A DNA stretch of 64,000 nucleotides from Natrialba magadii ATCC 43099 (GCF_000025625.1 NC_013922.1:1860001-1924000); one strand, 5' to 3'; positions 17,522 through 27,926 are shown, counted from the first letter of the stretch. Made by a program: numbers and translations. Notes: generated from the letters alone by a model not told the origin.

Positions 17522-18328
17522 TTAGTTGTTGCCGTTACCGCTCCCGTTCGCATGGGCAGGTGGCCCGCTACTCGAGTTGGTGCTGTCGTTGCTGTCTGCG
17601 TCGTCATCGTCGTCATCGCCATCTTCGTCACTGTCGGCGTCAGTGGCCGGGCCAGCGTGTGCTGGTGGGCCTTGAGAACTGCTGTTGGCGTCGTCGCCAT
17701 CGTCGTCGGCGTTGTCAGGGCCGGCGTGTGCTGGTGGTCCCTGACTGCTCTTCTCGTCGTCACCGCCTGGACCCGCGTGGGCTGGTGGGCCGGCGTCGTC
17801 AGCCGCGTTGCCCGGGTTGTTCTCGGTGACGAAACTCGAGACGGCCTGCCCTATCGAGCCGTCAGTCTCGTTCTGTTGATCTGCGACGAACGCCGAGACG
17901 AGCGAGCCGAAGCTGCTGTGTTCGGGTTCGTCGTCTTTGACTTTGTCGCCGATGAGCGTCTCGGTCGTCGAGACCGAGTCGTTGCCGACTGCGGCAGCGA
18001 ACTCGACCTCGATCGATTCGTTGCCCTCAGGGGCGTCGAACGTCTGCTCGCCGCTGACGTTCGTGTACGTGCCTGCAGCCGCGTACGACTGGCTCTCATT
18101 GACCGGTTTGACGGTCAGGTTCATCTTGTCGACTGTCGTTTCGTTATCGGTGACGGTGACGGTCACCGACTCGTCTTGCGAGACATCGATCTCGAGGCCC
18201 GCATCCGAGTCGTTGGCAGCCGGTTCCGCTGCGATAACCGCGCCTGGGAGGGCGACGACGGACAGGATCAACAGGGCAGCCATCGTCACTGCGGTGGATT
18301 GGTGACTACTCATTGCGAGTCGAGACAT
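17522..18328 (-). CDS. Secreted GPPAHAGP-repeat protein, unknown
   Basis: A 268-residue exported protein. A signal peptide covers about residues 10-34 (cleaved near VIAAE). A small beta-type domain spans 40-130 with several Asn-X-Ser/Thr sites. The C-terminal 90 residues are almost pure Asp/Asn/Ser/Gly with four copies of GPPAHA at about 180, 197, 220 and 255; three read GPPAHAGP and the last GPPAHANG. No membrane anchor follows. The repeat motif could be a ligand for a surface protein or metal (each has a His), but this is a guess. The start could also be the Met at 18313. Confidence 0.6.
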   Translation of the reverse strand: MSRLAMSSHQSTAVTMAALLILSVVALPGAVIAAEPAANDSDAGLEIDVSQDESVTVTVTDNETTVDKMNLTVKPVNESQSYAAAGTYTNVSGEQTFDAPEGNESIEVEFAAAVGNDSVSTTETLIGDKVKDDEPEHSSFGSLVSAFVADQQNETDGSIGQAVSSFVTENNPGNAADDAGPPAHAGPGGDDEKSSQGPPAHAGPDNADDDGDDANSSSQGPPAHAGPATDADSDEDGDDDDDDADSNDSTNSSSGPPAHANGSGNGNN

Positions 18329-18467
18329 TCAGGAAGACACGAATAAACCCCGTCGGCAGTTCTGGGTCGTTCGTATTATTGAGGAGTGCATAACACTGCC
18401 CGAGAATCGTTTATAACGTTTATCAGCAGATCTGAGTGTTCAGTTTGGATGGGAGTCTGTGCCAGAT

Positions 18468-19766
18468 TCAGGCCTCGGCGCGATCGATGAGCGCCGTTGC
18501 GTGCTCGTGTGCTCGCTCGCGAACTGCATCTTCGTCGAGCGTCGTGACCTCGCGGTCGCGCATGAGCACCTGTCCGTCACAGATCGTGTGGCGAACGTCG
18601 GCCGCCGCGACCGCGTAGGCGAGGTGACTAACGAGGTCGTGGGCCGGCGTCAGGTGTGGCTTCTCGAGATCGATCACTGCGAGATCGGCGGGCGCACCGG
18701 ACTCCAGTCGACCGGTGTCGATACCGATGGCGTCCGCGGTCGCGTGGGTGAGCAGTTCCGAGACCGACTCAGACGAGACCGCGCTCGCGTCCTCGGCTGC
18801 CAGTTTGCCGATCATGGCCGCGTCGCGGGCCTCGTCGAGCAGCGACAGGTCGTTGTTCGAGGCCGCGCCGTCGGTGCCGAGACCGACCGAAACGCCGGCG
18901 TCGAGCATCCGCTGGACCGGAGCCATGCCGCTTGCCAGTTTCATATTCGAAGCCGGGCAGTGGATGACGCTCGTTCCTGCCTCGGCGAGCAGGCTGATCT
19001 CGCTCTCGTCGACGTGGACGCCGTGGGCGACGAAGTCCTCGGACTCGAGCATCCCCTTCTCCGCGGCGTAGGCGAGTGGGCGCATCCCGTGTTCCTCGAC
19101 GATCGGTGCGACCTCGTCCGCCGTCTCGTTCGCGTGGTAGTGGATCGGCACGCCCGCTTCCCGCGCCTTCGGGACGAACTCGTCCAGATACTCCTCGCCG
19201 ACCGTAGTCAGTGAGTGAGGCATGAACGCCGTCGAGATGCGGCCGTCCGCCATCCCATCGAGGTCGCGTGCAACGTCGATGCTCGTCTGGGCGTCCTCAC
19301 GGGCCGCCTCGTCGTCCGCCGCGACGGTGACGACACCGTGGCCGAGGCGCGCGCGGAGTCCCGCCGTTTCGACTGCATCCGCAATTTCGGGAACCTCGAA
19401 GTACATGTCCGCGAAGGCGGTGGTTCCCGATTTGATCATCTCGAGTAGCCCCAGTTCCGCGCCGGCGTGAACGTCCTCGGGAGTCAGTTCGGCCTCGGCG
19501 GGCCAGATATCCTCCTGCAGCCAGGCGTCGAGCGTCTTGTCGTCGGCGTAGCCACGCAACAGCGTCATCGCGACGTGGCAGTGGCCGTTGACGAAGCCGG
19601 GCGTCACGAGCGCGTTCGCGGCGTTGAGCGTCTCGTCGCCGGCACCCGCGAGATCGTCGCCGACCTCGAGAATCTCGCCCGCATCCTGGTCGATCAGTAC
19701 GTCCGCACGCGTCACCGTCGCATCCGGGAGGAGCACCCGCCCGTCTGTAATCGCAAGCGTCGCCAT
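18468..19766 (-). CDS. mtaD: 5'-methylthioadenosine / S-adenosylhomocysteine deaminase
   Basis: A 432-residue amidohydrolase. Metal ligands are seen as GHCHVAMTLLRGYADD (HxH; many relatives have HTH), HYHANETADE and VIHCPASNMKLASGMAP, with the Asp in GLGTDGAASNN. This set is typical of the MtaD group, which deaminates methylthioadenosine and S-adenosylhomocysteine to the inosine forms. SAH hydrolase 1.3 kb away acts on the same substrate. The Met at 19766 begins ATLAITDGRVLL, the family start; the frame's earlier Met adds 46 unrelated residues. Guanine or cytosine deaminase-like activity cannot be excluded. Confidence 0.82.
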   Translation of the reverse strand: MATLAITDGRVLLPDATVTRADVLIDQDAGEILEVGDDLAGAGDETLNAANALVTPGFVNGHCHVAMTLLRGYADDKTLDAWLQEDIWPAEAELTPEDVHAGAELGLLEMIKSGTTAFADMYFEVPEIADAVETAGLRARLGHGVVTVAADDEAAREDAQTSIDVARDLDGMADGRISTAFMPHSLTTVGEEYLDEFVPKAREAGVPIHYHANETADEVAPIVEEHGMRPLAYAAEKGMLESEDFVAHGVHVDESEISLLAEAGTSVIHCPASNMKLASGMAPVQRMLDAGVSVGLGTDGAASNNDLSLLDEARDAAMIGKLAAEDASAVSSESVSELLTHATADAIGIDTGRLESGAPADLAVIDLEKPHLTPAHDLVSHLAYAVAAADVRHTICDGQVLMRDREVTTLDEDAVRERAHEHATALIDRAEA

Positions 19767-19907
19767 GCCCGACTGTTTCGGAGTCGAGCGTGTTAGCGTG
19801 TCGGTTGTCGGTCGCGAGCGGGCGGCCAGGTCGCCAGTCCGAGTCACCATCCAATCACGTCTTCCACGGCAAAGCGCGTCATGTCTCCCACGGTAAAGTT
19901 CCACCCG

Positions 19908-20693
19908 TCATCGGGGTTCACAGCGCCAATAGCCCTCGCGCTGCCGAATTTCGTACGAGAGATCCTGCAGAACCCCCTTCGTTTCCTCTGGAACGTTTCC
20001 TGACAGGCCATCCTCGTGGTACTCGAGTACAACCGTCGGCTCGTATCTGGCAAGCGTCTCGCGTGCACCACGGATCACGGCAGGAGCCATCCCTTCGACG
20101 TCGATTTTGATCGCGTCGGGGGCTGGCAGCGAGTCCGTGAGTACGAGGTCGTCGAGGCTCACTACCGGAACCGAGTTTACCTCACGGACCCGTGCCCCCC
20201 AGCGCGTGGCGCTCTCGCGGTCGAACGACGACAGTTCCGGGTTACTCGAACGGTAGAACGGGCTGGTGGTTGGCGCTGGTTCGTCTCCGAGGCCGTACTC
20301 GAGTACCGTCACCTGCTCGCTGATATCGTTCAGTGCAACGTTGGCGCGAAGTCGCACAGCAGTCGTCGGAGAGGGTTCGACAGCGATCAGGTGGCGCTGC
20401 GGGGCGGCAGTCGCGAGCGCGAGGGTGTAGATGCCGACGTTCGCACCGAGGTCGTAGATGACGGCAGACGGCCCGCAGACGGCGTCGAGTTCGGCGAGCA
20501 TCGAGTCCGAGCCGTGGCGGTTGCAGAGTTCGTAGCACTGGAACTCGCCGGCTGGCGTTCGGTTCGTCCGTGCGAGCCACTGCTGTTCGTAGTTCAGCCG
20601 CGCCAGCCGGTGGTAGGCACGACCGGCGACCTCGCGAGCGATGGTTGCGGCTCGCGTCGTGACAGAGGGTGAGGCGTGCGAGCCCAGTGCCAT
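19908..20693 (-). CDS. FkbM-family methyltransferase
   Basis: A 261-residue SAM-dependent methyltransferase. VIYDLGANVGIYTLALA is the SAM-binding loop, LIAVEPSPTTAVRLRAN the second strand with acidic end, and DAIKIDVEGMAPAVIRGA the FkbM signature. Members often methylate sugars or lipids of surface glycans. The Met at 20693 is chosen because further upstream the frame runs into the divergent gene at 20851; the two starts leave a 157-base shared promoter region. The substrate is unknown. Confidence 0.8.
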   Translation of the reverse strand: MALGSHASPSVTTRAATIAREVAGRAYHRLARLNYEQQWLARTNRTPAGEFQCYELCNRHGSDSMLAELDAVCGPSAVIYDLGANVGIYTLALATAAPQRHLIAVEPSPTTAVRLRANVALNDISEQVTVLEYGLGDEPAPTTSPFYRSSNPELSSFDRESATRWGARVREVNSVPVVSLDDLVLTDSLPAPDAIKIDVEGMAPAVIRGARETLARYEPTVVLEYHEDGLSGNVPEETKGVLQDLSYEIRQREGYWRCEPR

Positions 20694-20850
20694 TGACGGG
20701 ACAATGGGGAGCCAGCGAGTTGTACCCGCGGGACGCGTCTCGATGTGTGCGAGGTCGAGTGCTGGTACGAACGCAATCGAGAAAGCAAGCGTGTCAGCCA
20801 CAGAAACACGGGGGAACCGATACCCCACACCCCGTTGTACACACCTGCGA

Positions 20851-21876
20851 ATGGAGTCGAGCACTGTCGCCGAACAGATTACAGCGACCGCACTCGAGTC
20901 CGCTCTCGACCTCGAGTCGCCGCCGACAGTCCGCTCCTGTTGGCGACCAGCCGCGGGGTCGGTGGCAGAGACGTTCGTGGTTGCACTCGAGACGATCGGT
21001 GACGAAAACCAGCGCTCGCCGGCCGTCCCGGAGCGCGTGGTCTGCAAACTCGGCGGCGCGAGCGTCTGGACCGGAGACGTGATCGAGCCGCTGGTACTCG
21101 GGCAGGTCAGCGAGTCGTCGTCGCTGCCAGTGCCGGCTGTGCTCGCGAGCGGGTCGATCGAGATCGACAGTGGCGACGGACCCGCACACGGCGATCGGTG
21201 GGCACTCTACGAGTTTCGTGACGGGCAAAACGCAGGTGAGTGCTATCACACCCTCGGAGCCGATGACCGACGACGACTGGTCGCACAGGCCGGCGCAGCC
21301 CTCGGCTCCCTCCACAGTCTCAGCGAACGCGACCCACGACTCGCATTCGACCGTGTCGGTGGGCTCGCACGGGAGTCGGACGGCGAGGTACTCGAGTGGA
21401 CCGAACTCAAGTGCTGGCACGCGCTCGATCCCCCAGCCAGACTCCGTTTGGCGCTGCCGGTTCCGCTGGCTGGGGACGACGGCTGTCGTCCGGTGCTCAC
21501 GCACGGCGATTTCCAGCCGAACAATCTGCTCGTGACGCCGACAGGCGATATCACGGCGATTCTCGACTGGGGGAACGCCCACGTCACGCACGACGAGTAC
21601 GCGCTCGCCAGAGCCGAAGTGCGGTTCGTCGACCTGCACGCTCGCCGATTTTCGCGGGCCGAACGCGAGCGGCTTCGGGCTGAATTTCGTCGCAATTACG
21701 CCGCTCACGCGACCCTCTCGGACGAATTCGACGAGCGAGCACTGCACTACAAACTGCTGTGGGCGCTTCAGTCCGGCGCGAACTACGCCCGAATCGTACG
21801 AAGTGCTCGTGGTCGACAGCAACTGTGGCGACAGTGTCAACGGCTCCTCGGACGGGAGACGACGGCCACGCCGTAG
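20851..21876 (+). CDS. APH-fold phosphotransferase
   Basis: A 341-residue protein of the aminoglycoside phosphotransferase/choline kinase fold. VLTHGDFQPNNLLV contains the catalytic HGDxxxxN motif and AILDWGNA the metal-binding Asp of the D-x-D/G loop. The N-terminal lobe has VVCKLGG with the ATP lysine. The true substrate in archaea is unlikely to be an aminoglycoside; a small-molecule kinase role is inferred. The Met at 20851 precedes the first structured part. It is divergent from the FkbM gene and 74 bases before the SpoIIM-like gene on the same strand. Confidence 0.8.
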   Translation: MESSTVAEQITATALESALDLESPPTVRSCWRPAAGSVAETFVVALETIGDENQRSPAVPERVVCKLGGASVWTGDVIEPLVLGQVSESSSLPVPAVLASGSIEIDSGDGPAHGDRWALYEFRDGQNAGECYHTLGADDRRRLVAQAGAALGSLHSLSERDPRLAFDRVGGLARESDGEVLEWTELKCWHALDPPARLRLALPVPLAGDDGCRPVLTHGDFQPNNLLVTPTGDITAILDWGNAHVTHDEYALARAEVRFVDLHARRFSRAERERLRAEFRRNYAAHATLSDEFDERALHYKLLWALQSGANYARIVRSARGRQQLWRQCQRLLGRETTATP

Positions 21877-21950
21877 CCAGCCCCCTGTCGAACTCGCAGC
21901 GAGAGTTGAAGAGGCGGCGGATTTATCCGGACTTTCGTGGAACCACGCCT

Positions 21951-23090
21951 ATGAACGGTGCCGACGAGGGCGGCACGGGTGACGAGTCTCTGACGGACGA
22001 ACAGTCGTACGCTCGAGATGAAGAGCCGCCACACAGGCGCGAGCTCGAGCAAGAGCGCGAACGTGAGCACGATAGTGAGGGTGAGGGCGAGGGCGAGGGC
22101 GAGGGCGAGGGCAAGGGTGAAAACGAACGGATCACCGTCAGTCCGTCACTGACAGGCGCTGATTCTGCGGGCAACTCGAGTCGGCGCGCAGACGAGACAC
22201 GTGCGACCACTCCAACCGCACCCGGTGGTCCACCCGGACGGGACCCAGGGAGAGACGGCCCCACGCCAGGTGCGAACGCACACCGAAACTGGTTCGGACT
22301 GCTGGTCGGCCTCGCGGTCGCTGCCTTTCTGACGGCTGCGATCACGGTCCTCACACAGGACGCCATCGAACCGGTGCTCGGCGTCACGGCCCTCGGCGTC
22401 GGCTTCGCCGCGGCGGCAGGCATCGCCCGAACCAGCGCCCCGTGGCTCTTCGAGGCGCTGAGTGCCGCGTGGGTCGAACACCGTCGCTCGGTCTGGGTCG
22501 CCACCGGCATGTTCGCAGTCGGAACCGCCATCGGCATCGCCCTCCTGTTCGCCGGCGTCAATCTGCTCGAAATCGTCGCCGAACTCCTCGAAGAGGAACT
22601 GCTACCCGAACTCGAGGACGAGCAGGCGAACGGGGAACTCGAGTTCACCGCAACGTTCTTTATCCAGAACAACTCGATGCCGTTCCTCATGGCGATCGGC
22701 GGCGCGCTCACGCTCGGCCTGCTCACGGCCTTCATCATGGTGTTCAACGGGATTATCGTGGGTAACGTGAGCGCTGCTGCCGCGGACATCGCCGGACTGG
22801 ACTTCATCATCGCCGCGCTCGTCCCACACGGGATCTTCGAACTGCCGGCGCTGTTTCTGGCCGCCGGCGTCGGCTTTCGGCTGCTCTCGCGGTTCGGCCA
22901 GCGCGTGCTTGGCTCGCGGGATGCGTTTTTCACCCGGCCGTATCTGGTCCGGACTGCGGTGTTCGTCCTCTTTGCCTGGCTGTTGCTCGTCCTCGCCGCG
23001 TTCGTCGAGGCCTACGTGACGCCGGAGCTACTCGAGGTGCTCTTTGCGGAGTTACTCGAGGGGCCGGAAGATGCGCCGGTGACGCCCTGA
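21951..23090 (+). CDS. SpoIIM-family membrane protein
   Basis: A 379-residue protein. The first about 105 residues are charged and low complexity, including a Glu-Gly run from a GAGGGC hexanucleotide repeat at about 22078-22113. The rest has about six membrane helices with FIQNNSMPFLMAI, FIMVFNGIIVGN and VPHGIFELPALFLA, the conserved motifs of the stage II sporulation protein M family. In non-sporulating archaea these are integral membrane proteins of unknown function, possibly linked to membrane remodelling. The Met at 21951 is preferred over the frame's first Met, which lies inside the preceding gene. Confidence 0.82.
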   Translation: MNGADEGGTGDESLTDEQSYARDEEPPHRRELEQEREREHDSEGEGEGEGEGEGKGENERITVSPSLTGADSAGNSSRRADETRATTPTAPGGPPGRDPGRDGPTPGANAHRNWFGLLVGLAVAAFLTAAITVLTQDAIEPVLGVTALGVGFAAAAGIARTSAPWLFEALSAAWVEHRRSVWVATGMFAVGTAIGIALLFAGVNLLEIVAELLEEELLPELEDEQANGELEFTATFFIQNNSMPFLMAIGGALTLGLLTAFIMVFNGIIVGNVSAAAADIAGLDFIIAALVPHGIFELPALFLAAGVGFRLLSRFGQRVLGSRDAFFTRPYLVRTAVFVLFAWLLLVLAAFVEAYVTPELLEVLFAELLEGPEDAPVTP

Positions 23091-23303
23091 CCTGAAGCGG
23101 CCAGGCAACTTCAGCAGTGTAACTTTGTTGGAATGAGAGAGATATGACCGAACGTGCGTGGTGAATAACGAGATTCTGTTTGATCTACGAAAGTGGTACC
23201 CACTCAGTACAGGTAACGGAGATTTCGCTACGGGAACTGAGTCGTCTGTGGGTAGAAATGAAAACCGTCGTTCATTGTCGCCGTGGCGACTATGAAGTCG
23301 GAA

Positions 23304-23498
23304 TTAGTTGCGGACGACGTTCGTCGCGCGCGGACCCTTGGGGGCCTGTTCGATGTCGAATTCAATATCCTGTCCTTCTTCGAGGTCCGGGCCGCCGACG
23401 TCTTCCATGTGGAAGAATACGTCATCGTCCGCGTCGTCCGTCGAAATGAAACCGTAGCCGCCTGTGTCGTTGAAGAAATCAACGTTACCGTTTGCCAT
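23304..23498 (-). CDS. cspA: Cold-shock domain protein CspA-like
   Basis: A 64-residue single-domain cold-shock protein. It has GYGFISTDDADDDVFFHME with the RNP1- and RNP2-type aromatic residues that bind single-stranded RNA or DNA, and the C-terminal GPRATNV end. The usual KGFGFI is GYGFIS here, and the protein is acidic as in other haloarchaeal homologues. A TATA-like AATATTTAAC (23525-23536) lies about 32 bases upstream, giving a leader of only a few bases. The 213 bases downstream to the SpoIIM-like stop contain a short GTCGCC/GGCGAC palindrome at 23278-23291. Confidence 0.92.
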   Translation of the reverse strand: MANGNVDFFNDTGGYGFISTDDADDDVFFHMEDVGGPDLEEGQDIEFDIEQAPKGPRATNVVRN

Positions 23499-23814
23499 TA
23501 CAACAAAATAGAGTGTGAGTAGACGGTTAAATATTCCGCATTCGTCCTCAAAATTCAGTTTTTGCTTGCCCGATATCCAAAATAACTTCATTTGACTCCA
23601 TATTCAACCACCATCTGGCAATAGTGATAGGATTGTGTCCGATCCAGCACAATACTAGAGGAGTTTCGATGTATCTACAGTTCCAACAAGATGTCATGGG
23701 CCGTAGTATCACACCACGGGGTTCGAAACAAGCGAAACCGTCGTGCTGAACGCATCCTCTGGATTCGGCACGGTTCCTGATTTGCATCACCTATCAAGGG
23801 GTACAAGCGAGGCG
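23499..23814. promoter_or_regulatory. cspA promoter and gene-free region
   Basis: The 316-base gap holds the cspA TATA box at 23525-23536 (minus strand). The remainder, up to the copA stop, has a lower GC content than its flanks and short open frames without recognisable motifs, so I call no gene in it. Confidence 0.5.
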
Positions 23815-26487
23815 TCAGTTTCGACCGAGAAGTGCGTCGAACGGCTTCAATACCGCGAGCCGGTAATCCTCGTGCGGATCGTAGGTCGCAAACGAGAGGC
23901 TGTTGGCCATCACGCTCACGCTCGAGGTCGCCATCGCGAGCCCGGCCAACGCGGGGTTCAACATGCCGAGTGCGGCGATTGGGATGAGCGTCGTGTTGTA
24001 GATGAACGCCCAGAAGAGGTTCTGGCGAACCTTCGAAATCGTCGCCTCGGAGATGCGAACGGCCTTGAGCACGTCTGCAGGATCATCTCGCATCAGTGTC
24101 ACGTCGGCCGATTCGATGGCCACGTCGGTCCCCGACCCGATGGCAACGCCGACCTGTGCGGTCGTCAGTGCGGGTGCGTCGTTGACGCCGTCACCGACCA
24201 TCATCACGCGGTTGCCCTCGTCCTGCAGCGCCTCGACGTGATCCGCCTTGTCCTCCGGGAGGACCTCCGCACGGACGTTCTCGGACGGGATCCCGACCTG
24301 TTCGGCGACGGCCTGCGCCGTGCGCTCGTTGTCGCCGGTGAGCATCACCGTCTCCGTTCCGCGGTCGTGCAGCGCCGCAACGGTCTCTTTTGCGCTCTCA
24401 CGAACCTCATCCGCGACCGCGAGCACACCGCGAAGTTGCCCGTCGACTGCGACCGCCATCGCTGTCTTCCCTTCGCGCTCAAGTTCGGTCAGCGTTGCCT
24501 CGGCTGGCTGGGTGTCGATCCCCTCGTCTTCGAGGAGCTTCCGGCGACCGATCAGGACACGCCCGCGGTCCGTCTCCGCGCTGACGCCGTGGCCGGGAAC
24601 GTTCTCGAACTCGCTGACCTCACCGAGCGCGATGTCACGCTCGTCAGCGCCGTCGACGACGGCGCGAGCAATCGGGTGTTCGGAGCCGGATTCGGCGGTC
24701 GCCGCCGCGCCGAGGAGGAACGCTTCAGGTGAGTCGTCGGCGTCGGTCTCCGCCTGCTCCGCGAGCGTGCCCCCGTCGGGTGCGGGTTCGCCGCCATCGG
24801 TCACCGTCGACTCGTCAGCGTCGATGATCTCGATGTCCGTCAGCGTCATCTCGCCGTGGGTCAGCGTCCCCGTCTTGTCGAAAACGATCGTGTCGATGCC
24901 CCGAACCTGCTCCAGCACGTCACCGCCCTTGAACAGGACGCCGTTCGTCGCAGACAGCGTCGAGCCAACCATCGTCGCCGCCGGCGTCGCCAGCCCAAGC
25001 GCACAGGGACAGGCGATCAACAGCGACGAGGCGAGCACGATCACGGAGAACTCGAGTACCGGCACGCCAGCGCCCCCGGCCGCGGCCGCGGCGACCTCGG
25101 GGCCGCCCTGAACGAGCCCCAGCAGTGGGATTGCGTCGACGAACGCCGCGAGGGGTCCCGGGAACGCGGCCCAGAGCAGCGCCCAGACGACGGCGTTGAC
25201 GATCACCGCGGGGACGAAGTAGGCACTCACTTTGTCGACCAGCCGCTGGATCTCGGGCTGGCGCGACTGGGCTTCCTTCACCCGGTCGACGAGTTGCTGA
25301 ATCGCCGTCTCGGAGCCGACCTTCGTCGCCTCCACGAGGAGCACACCGTTCTCGTTGATCGTTGAGCCGACGACCTCGTCGCCGACTTCCTTCTCGACTG
25401 GGACCGACTCACCCGTCAGCATGGACTCATCGACTGCACTCTGGCCGTCGACGACCTCGCCGTCGGTTGGAATCCGCTCGCCCGGTCGGACCTTCATCAC
25501 GTCGCCAACGGCGACGGTCTCGAGTGGGACCTGTTTCTCCTCACCGTCTTCGACGATGGTGGCCTCGTCCGCCTCCATCTCCAGCAACTCTCGCAGCGCG
25601 TTGCCCGCGCGGGCCTTCGAGCGTACCTCGAGCCAGTTGCCGAGCGTGATGAACCAGAGAATAAACGCGACGGCCTCGAAGTACAGCCCTGCGCCGGCGA
25701 TGAGCCCAAAGAGAAACGCCGTACTGTAGATGTAGCCCGCGGACGTGCCGAGTGCAACCAGCGTGTCCATGTTCGCCCGTCGGTTGTGGGAAAACGCCCG
25801 CCACGCGCCGGCGATGAACTCCTTCCCCAGCGTCGCCATCAGCGCCGTCGCGAGCACGAACTCGAGTAGCCCCATGATCGGAACCGTCGCAATCGCGAGG
25901 TCGACGGTCCCGAGGTGGGGTAACGTCACGAGGTCGAACATCGCGAGCATGATCGGCACGAACGGCAGTGTCAGGATGCCGCCGCCGATCACCAGTCGGC
26001 GCTGGCGGCGGAGTTCTTTCTCGACGGCGCGCTCGCGCTGGCTCGCGCCCTGGGTCTCCTCGACCTCGTCGCGAACGGGTTCGTAGCCGGCGTCCTCGAT
26101 CGTATCGTGGATGTCAGCCAGCGAGATGTCGTTCGGGTTGTATTCGACGCGCGCCTCGTCCGAGGCGAAGTTCACGTCGGCTCGAATCACGCCGGGGAGG
26201 CCCTCGACGGCGTCACTCACCGCGCCTGAGCAGGTCGAACAGGACATTCCCATCACGGTGAGCGTCTCGGTAATCGAGGCGGCCTCGTAGCCGGCGTCCT
26301 CGATGGCGTCGTAGATTTCGGCCAGCGAGGTCTCGGCCGGGTCGTACTCGACGGTTCCCTCGTCCGTCGCGTAGTTGGCGTTGCCCGCCTCGACACCGTC
26401 GAGGGCGGCGACCGCGTCCTCGACGGCTCCCGAGCACGTCGAACAGGACATGCCCGTGATCTCGAGATGGGTCCGTCTGGTAGTCAT
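23815..26487 (-). CDS. copA: Copper-exporting P1B-type ATPase CopA
   Basis: An 890-residue heavy-metal pump that exports Cu(I) using ATP. Two N-terminal HMA domains each carry GMSCSTCSG (Cys 15/18 and 83/86). About eight membrane helices follow. [16 protein letters not shown] holds the CPC metal site in the membrane, [13 protein letters not shown] the phosphorylated Asp, [10 protein letters not shown] the His-Pro of the nucleotide domain, and [11 protein letters not shown] the hinge. CPC plus two CxxC domains favours copper or silver over zinc. It is divergent from hisG across 305 bases. No copper regulator gene is visible nearby. Confidence 0.93.
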   Translation of the reverse strand: MTTRRTHLEITGMSCSTCSGAVEDAVAALDGVEAGNANYATDEGTVEYDPAETSLAEIYDAIEDAGYEAASITETLTVMGMSCSTCSGAVSDAVEGLPGVIRADVNFASDEARVEYNPNDISLADIHDTIEDAGYEPVRDEVEETQGASQRERAVEKELRRQRRLVIGGGILTLPFVPIMLAMFDLVTLPHLGTVDLAIATVPIMGLLEFVLATALMATLGKEFIAGAWRAFSHNRRANMDTLVALGTSAGYIYSTAFLFGLIAGAGLYFEAVAFILWFITLGNWLEVRSKARAGNALRELLEMEADEATIVEDGEEKQVPLETVAVGDVMKVRPGERIPTDGEVVDGQSAVDESMLTGESVPVEKEVGDEVVGSTINENGVLLVEATKVGSETAIQQLVDRVKEAQSRQPEIQRLVDKVSAYFVPAVIVNAVVWALLWAAFPGPLAAFVDAIPLLGLVQGGPEVAAAAAGGAGVPVLEFSVIVLASSLLIACPCALGLATPAATMVGSTLSATNGVLFKGGDVLEQVRGIDTIVFDKTGTLTHGEMTLTDIEIIDADESTVTDGGEPAPDGGTLAEQAETDADDSPEAFLLGAAATAESGSEHPIARAVVDGADERDIALGEVSEFENVPGHGVSAETDRGRVLIGRRKLLEDEGIDTQPAEATLTELEREGKTAMAVAVDGQLRGVLAVADEVRESAKETVAALHDRGTETVMLTGDNERTAQAVAEQVGIPSENVRAEVLPEDKADHVEALQDEGNRVMMVGDGVNDAPALTTAQVGVAIGSGTDVAIESADVTLMRDDPADVLKAVRISEATISKVRQNLFWAFIYNTTLIPIAALGMLNPALAGLAMATSSVSVMANSLSFATYDPHEDYRLAVLKPFDALLGRN

Positions 26488-26792
26488 GGCTAGTCGTACG
26501 GGCTACACCTTCAAGCGGATTGTGCCTTTGGAAGGTCGACTCGTTCAACCGTGAGCTTTCGAAAGTAAATCGAGGTGCGTCTCAGGGGTAGGATACATAA
26601 GTGACGTGGCCCCCAGCGGATGTGCGAGACCGACATGGACTCGAGTTCTCGACTGCGTCGTCCGTCGAAACCCACACCCGGGACACTGGCAGTGGGCACT
26701 CGCGACTCGATGTATCTCTCCCGGGAAGCGAGCACGACAGTAGCTGACGGAGATGAAAAGACAATTGCCCGCTGGGGCCGAACACGCTGTAA
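26488..26792. other. Divergent intergenic region copA/hisG
   Basis: 305 bases separate the two start codons. GATACATAAG near 26591 could be a TATA element, but it is about 200 bases from the hisG start. I see no clear box at leaderless distance for hisG, and no metal-responsive palindrome that I recognise for copA. Open frames crossing this gap have no family motifs. Confidence 0.4.
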
Positions 26793-27647
26793 ATGCGAAT
26801 CGCCGTTCCCAACAAGGGCCGCCTGCACGAGCCGACGATCGACCTTCTCGAGCGGGCCGGCCTCCATCTCGAGAACGGTGCCGATCGGCAACTCTACGCC
26901 GACACCGTCGACCCCGACGTCTCGGTGCTGTTCGCCCGCGCCGCCGACATCCCGGAATACATCGCCGACGGTGCGGCCGACATGGGCATCACCGGCTACG
27001 ATCAGGTCCAGGAAGCACAGGTCGAAGACGTCGCAGAACTGCTCGATCTCGAGTTCGGGACCTGCCGACTCGTCCTCGCCGCACCGGAAGACGGCGAAAT
27101 CGAGACCGTCGACGACCTCGCCGGCAAGACCGTCGCGACCGAGTTCCCGAACGTCACCCGCGAATTCTTCGCCGAGCGCGGCCTCGAACCGACCGTCGTC
27201 GAAGTTTCCGGCGCGACAGAACTAACCCCCCACGTCGAAATTTCGGACGCCATCGTCGACATCACGAGCACCGGCACGACGCTGAAGATGAATCGACTGG
27301 CCGTCGTCGAGGAGGTGCTCTCGAGTTCCGTTCGACTGTTCGCCCGAGAAGACGTGCGCGAGGAATCGAAAGTCGAGGAGGTTCGAACTGCACTGGCATC
27401 GGTGAAGCAGGCTGAGGGCAAGCGCTACCTGATGATGAACGTGCCCGAGGAGCGCCTCGACGACGTTCGCGACGTGATTCCGGGGATGGGCGGCCCGACA
27501 GTGATGGACATCGCGAACGGCGGCGGCGAGAAGGTCGCGGTTCACGCGGTGGTCAACGAAGGAGATGTGTTCGAGACGATTACGGACGTCAAGCAGGCTG
27601 GCGCGAGCGATATTCTGGTAACCGAGATCGAACGGTTAGTGGAGTGA
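26793..27647 (+). CDS. hisG: ATP phosphoribosyltransferase HisG (long form)
   Basis: A 284-residue enzyme for the first step of histidine synthesis, joining ATP and PRPP. It begins [22 protein letters not shown] and contains [13 protein letters not shown] and [16 protein letters not shown], the PRPP-binding signature. The extra C-terminal about 75 residues ([16 protein letters not shown]...) are the regulatory domain of the long form, which mediates histidine feedback and does not need HisZ. hisI is 35 kb away, so the pathway genes are dispersed. Confidence 0.95.
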   Translation: MRIAVPNKGRLHEPTIDLLERAGLHLENGADRQLYADTVDPDVSVLFARAADIPEYIADGAADMGITGYDQVQEAQVEDVAELLDLEFGTCRLVLAAPEDGEIETVDDLAGKTVATEFPNVTREFFAERGLEPTVVEVSGATELTPHVEISDAIVDITSTGTTLKMNRLAVVEEVLSSSVRLFAREDVREESKVEEVRTALASVKQAEGKRYLMMNVPEERLDDVRDVIPGMGGPTVMDIANGGGEKVAVHAVVNEGDVFETITDVKQAGASDILVTEIERLVE

Positions 27648-27665
27648 GCCGCCGGCGAATGGCTC

Positions 27666-27926
27666 TCAATCGGCGTCTGACTCTGACAGCGACACAACCA
27701 GCTGGTCGTCGACCCCGACAATTGCGCCCGCAGCGATTCGAAGCTCGCCGTCCGGCGTCCGCGGGATCTGTCTGAGTTCGACGTCTGACCGGTCCGTGTC
27801 GACGAGAACCGACTCTAGCCGGCCAGTCTGTGGATTCATCGTCAGATTGCGGACAGTGCCGAGCTGTCGGCCGTCCACACTACACACCGGCTTTTCCGTC
27901 AGGGCACTCGCGAGAATCGGGGACAT
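27666..27926 (-). CDS. PRC-barrel domain protein
   Basis: An 86-residue PRC-barrel protein starting MSPILASALTEKPVCSVDG, typical of the haloarchaeal single-domain type. PRC barrels bind RNA or proteins (RimM, photosynthetic reaction centre H, CdvA). The start at 27926 rests on the TTTTTATTTATG box (27947-27958) centred 27 bases upstream, which implies a leaderless mRNA; the frame's earlier Mets lie within or before that box. Its stop is 18 bases from the convergent hisG stop. The partner is unknown. Confidence 0.8.
   Translation of the reverse strand: MSPILASALTEKPVCSVDGRQLGTVRNLTMNPQTGRLESVLVDTDRSDVELRQIPRTPDGELRIAAGAIVGVDDQLVVSLSESDAD

Noticed and set aside
21759-21950. N-terminal extension of the SpoIIM-like protein
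   Set aside because: It overlaps the end of the APH-type gene and has no signal or domain; the Met at 21951 is a better start.
23548-23790. 80-codon minus-strand frame between cspA and copA
   Set aside because: Lies across the cspA promoter region, with a Cys/Trp-rich composition unlike haloarchaeal proteins and no motif.
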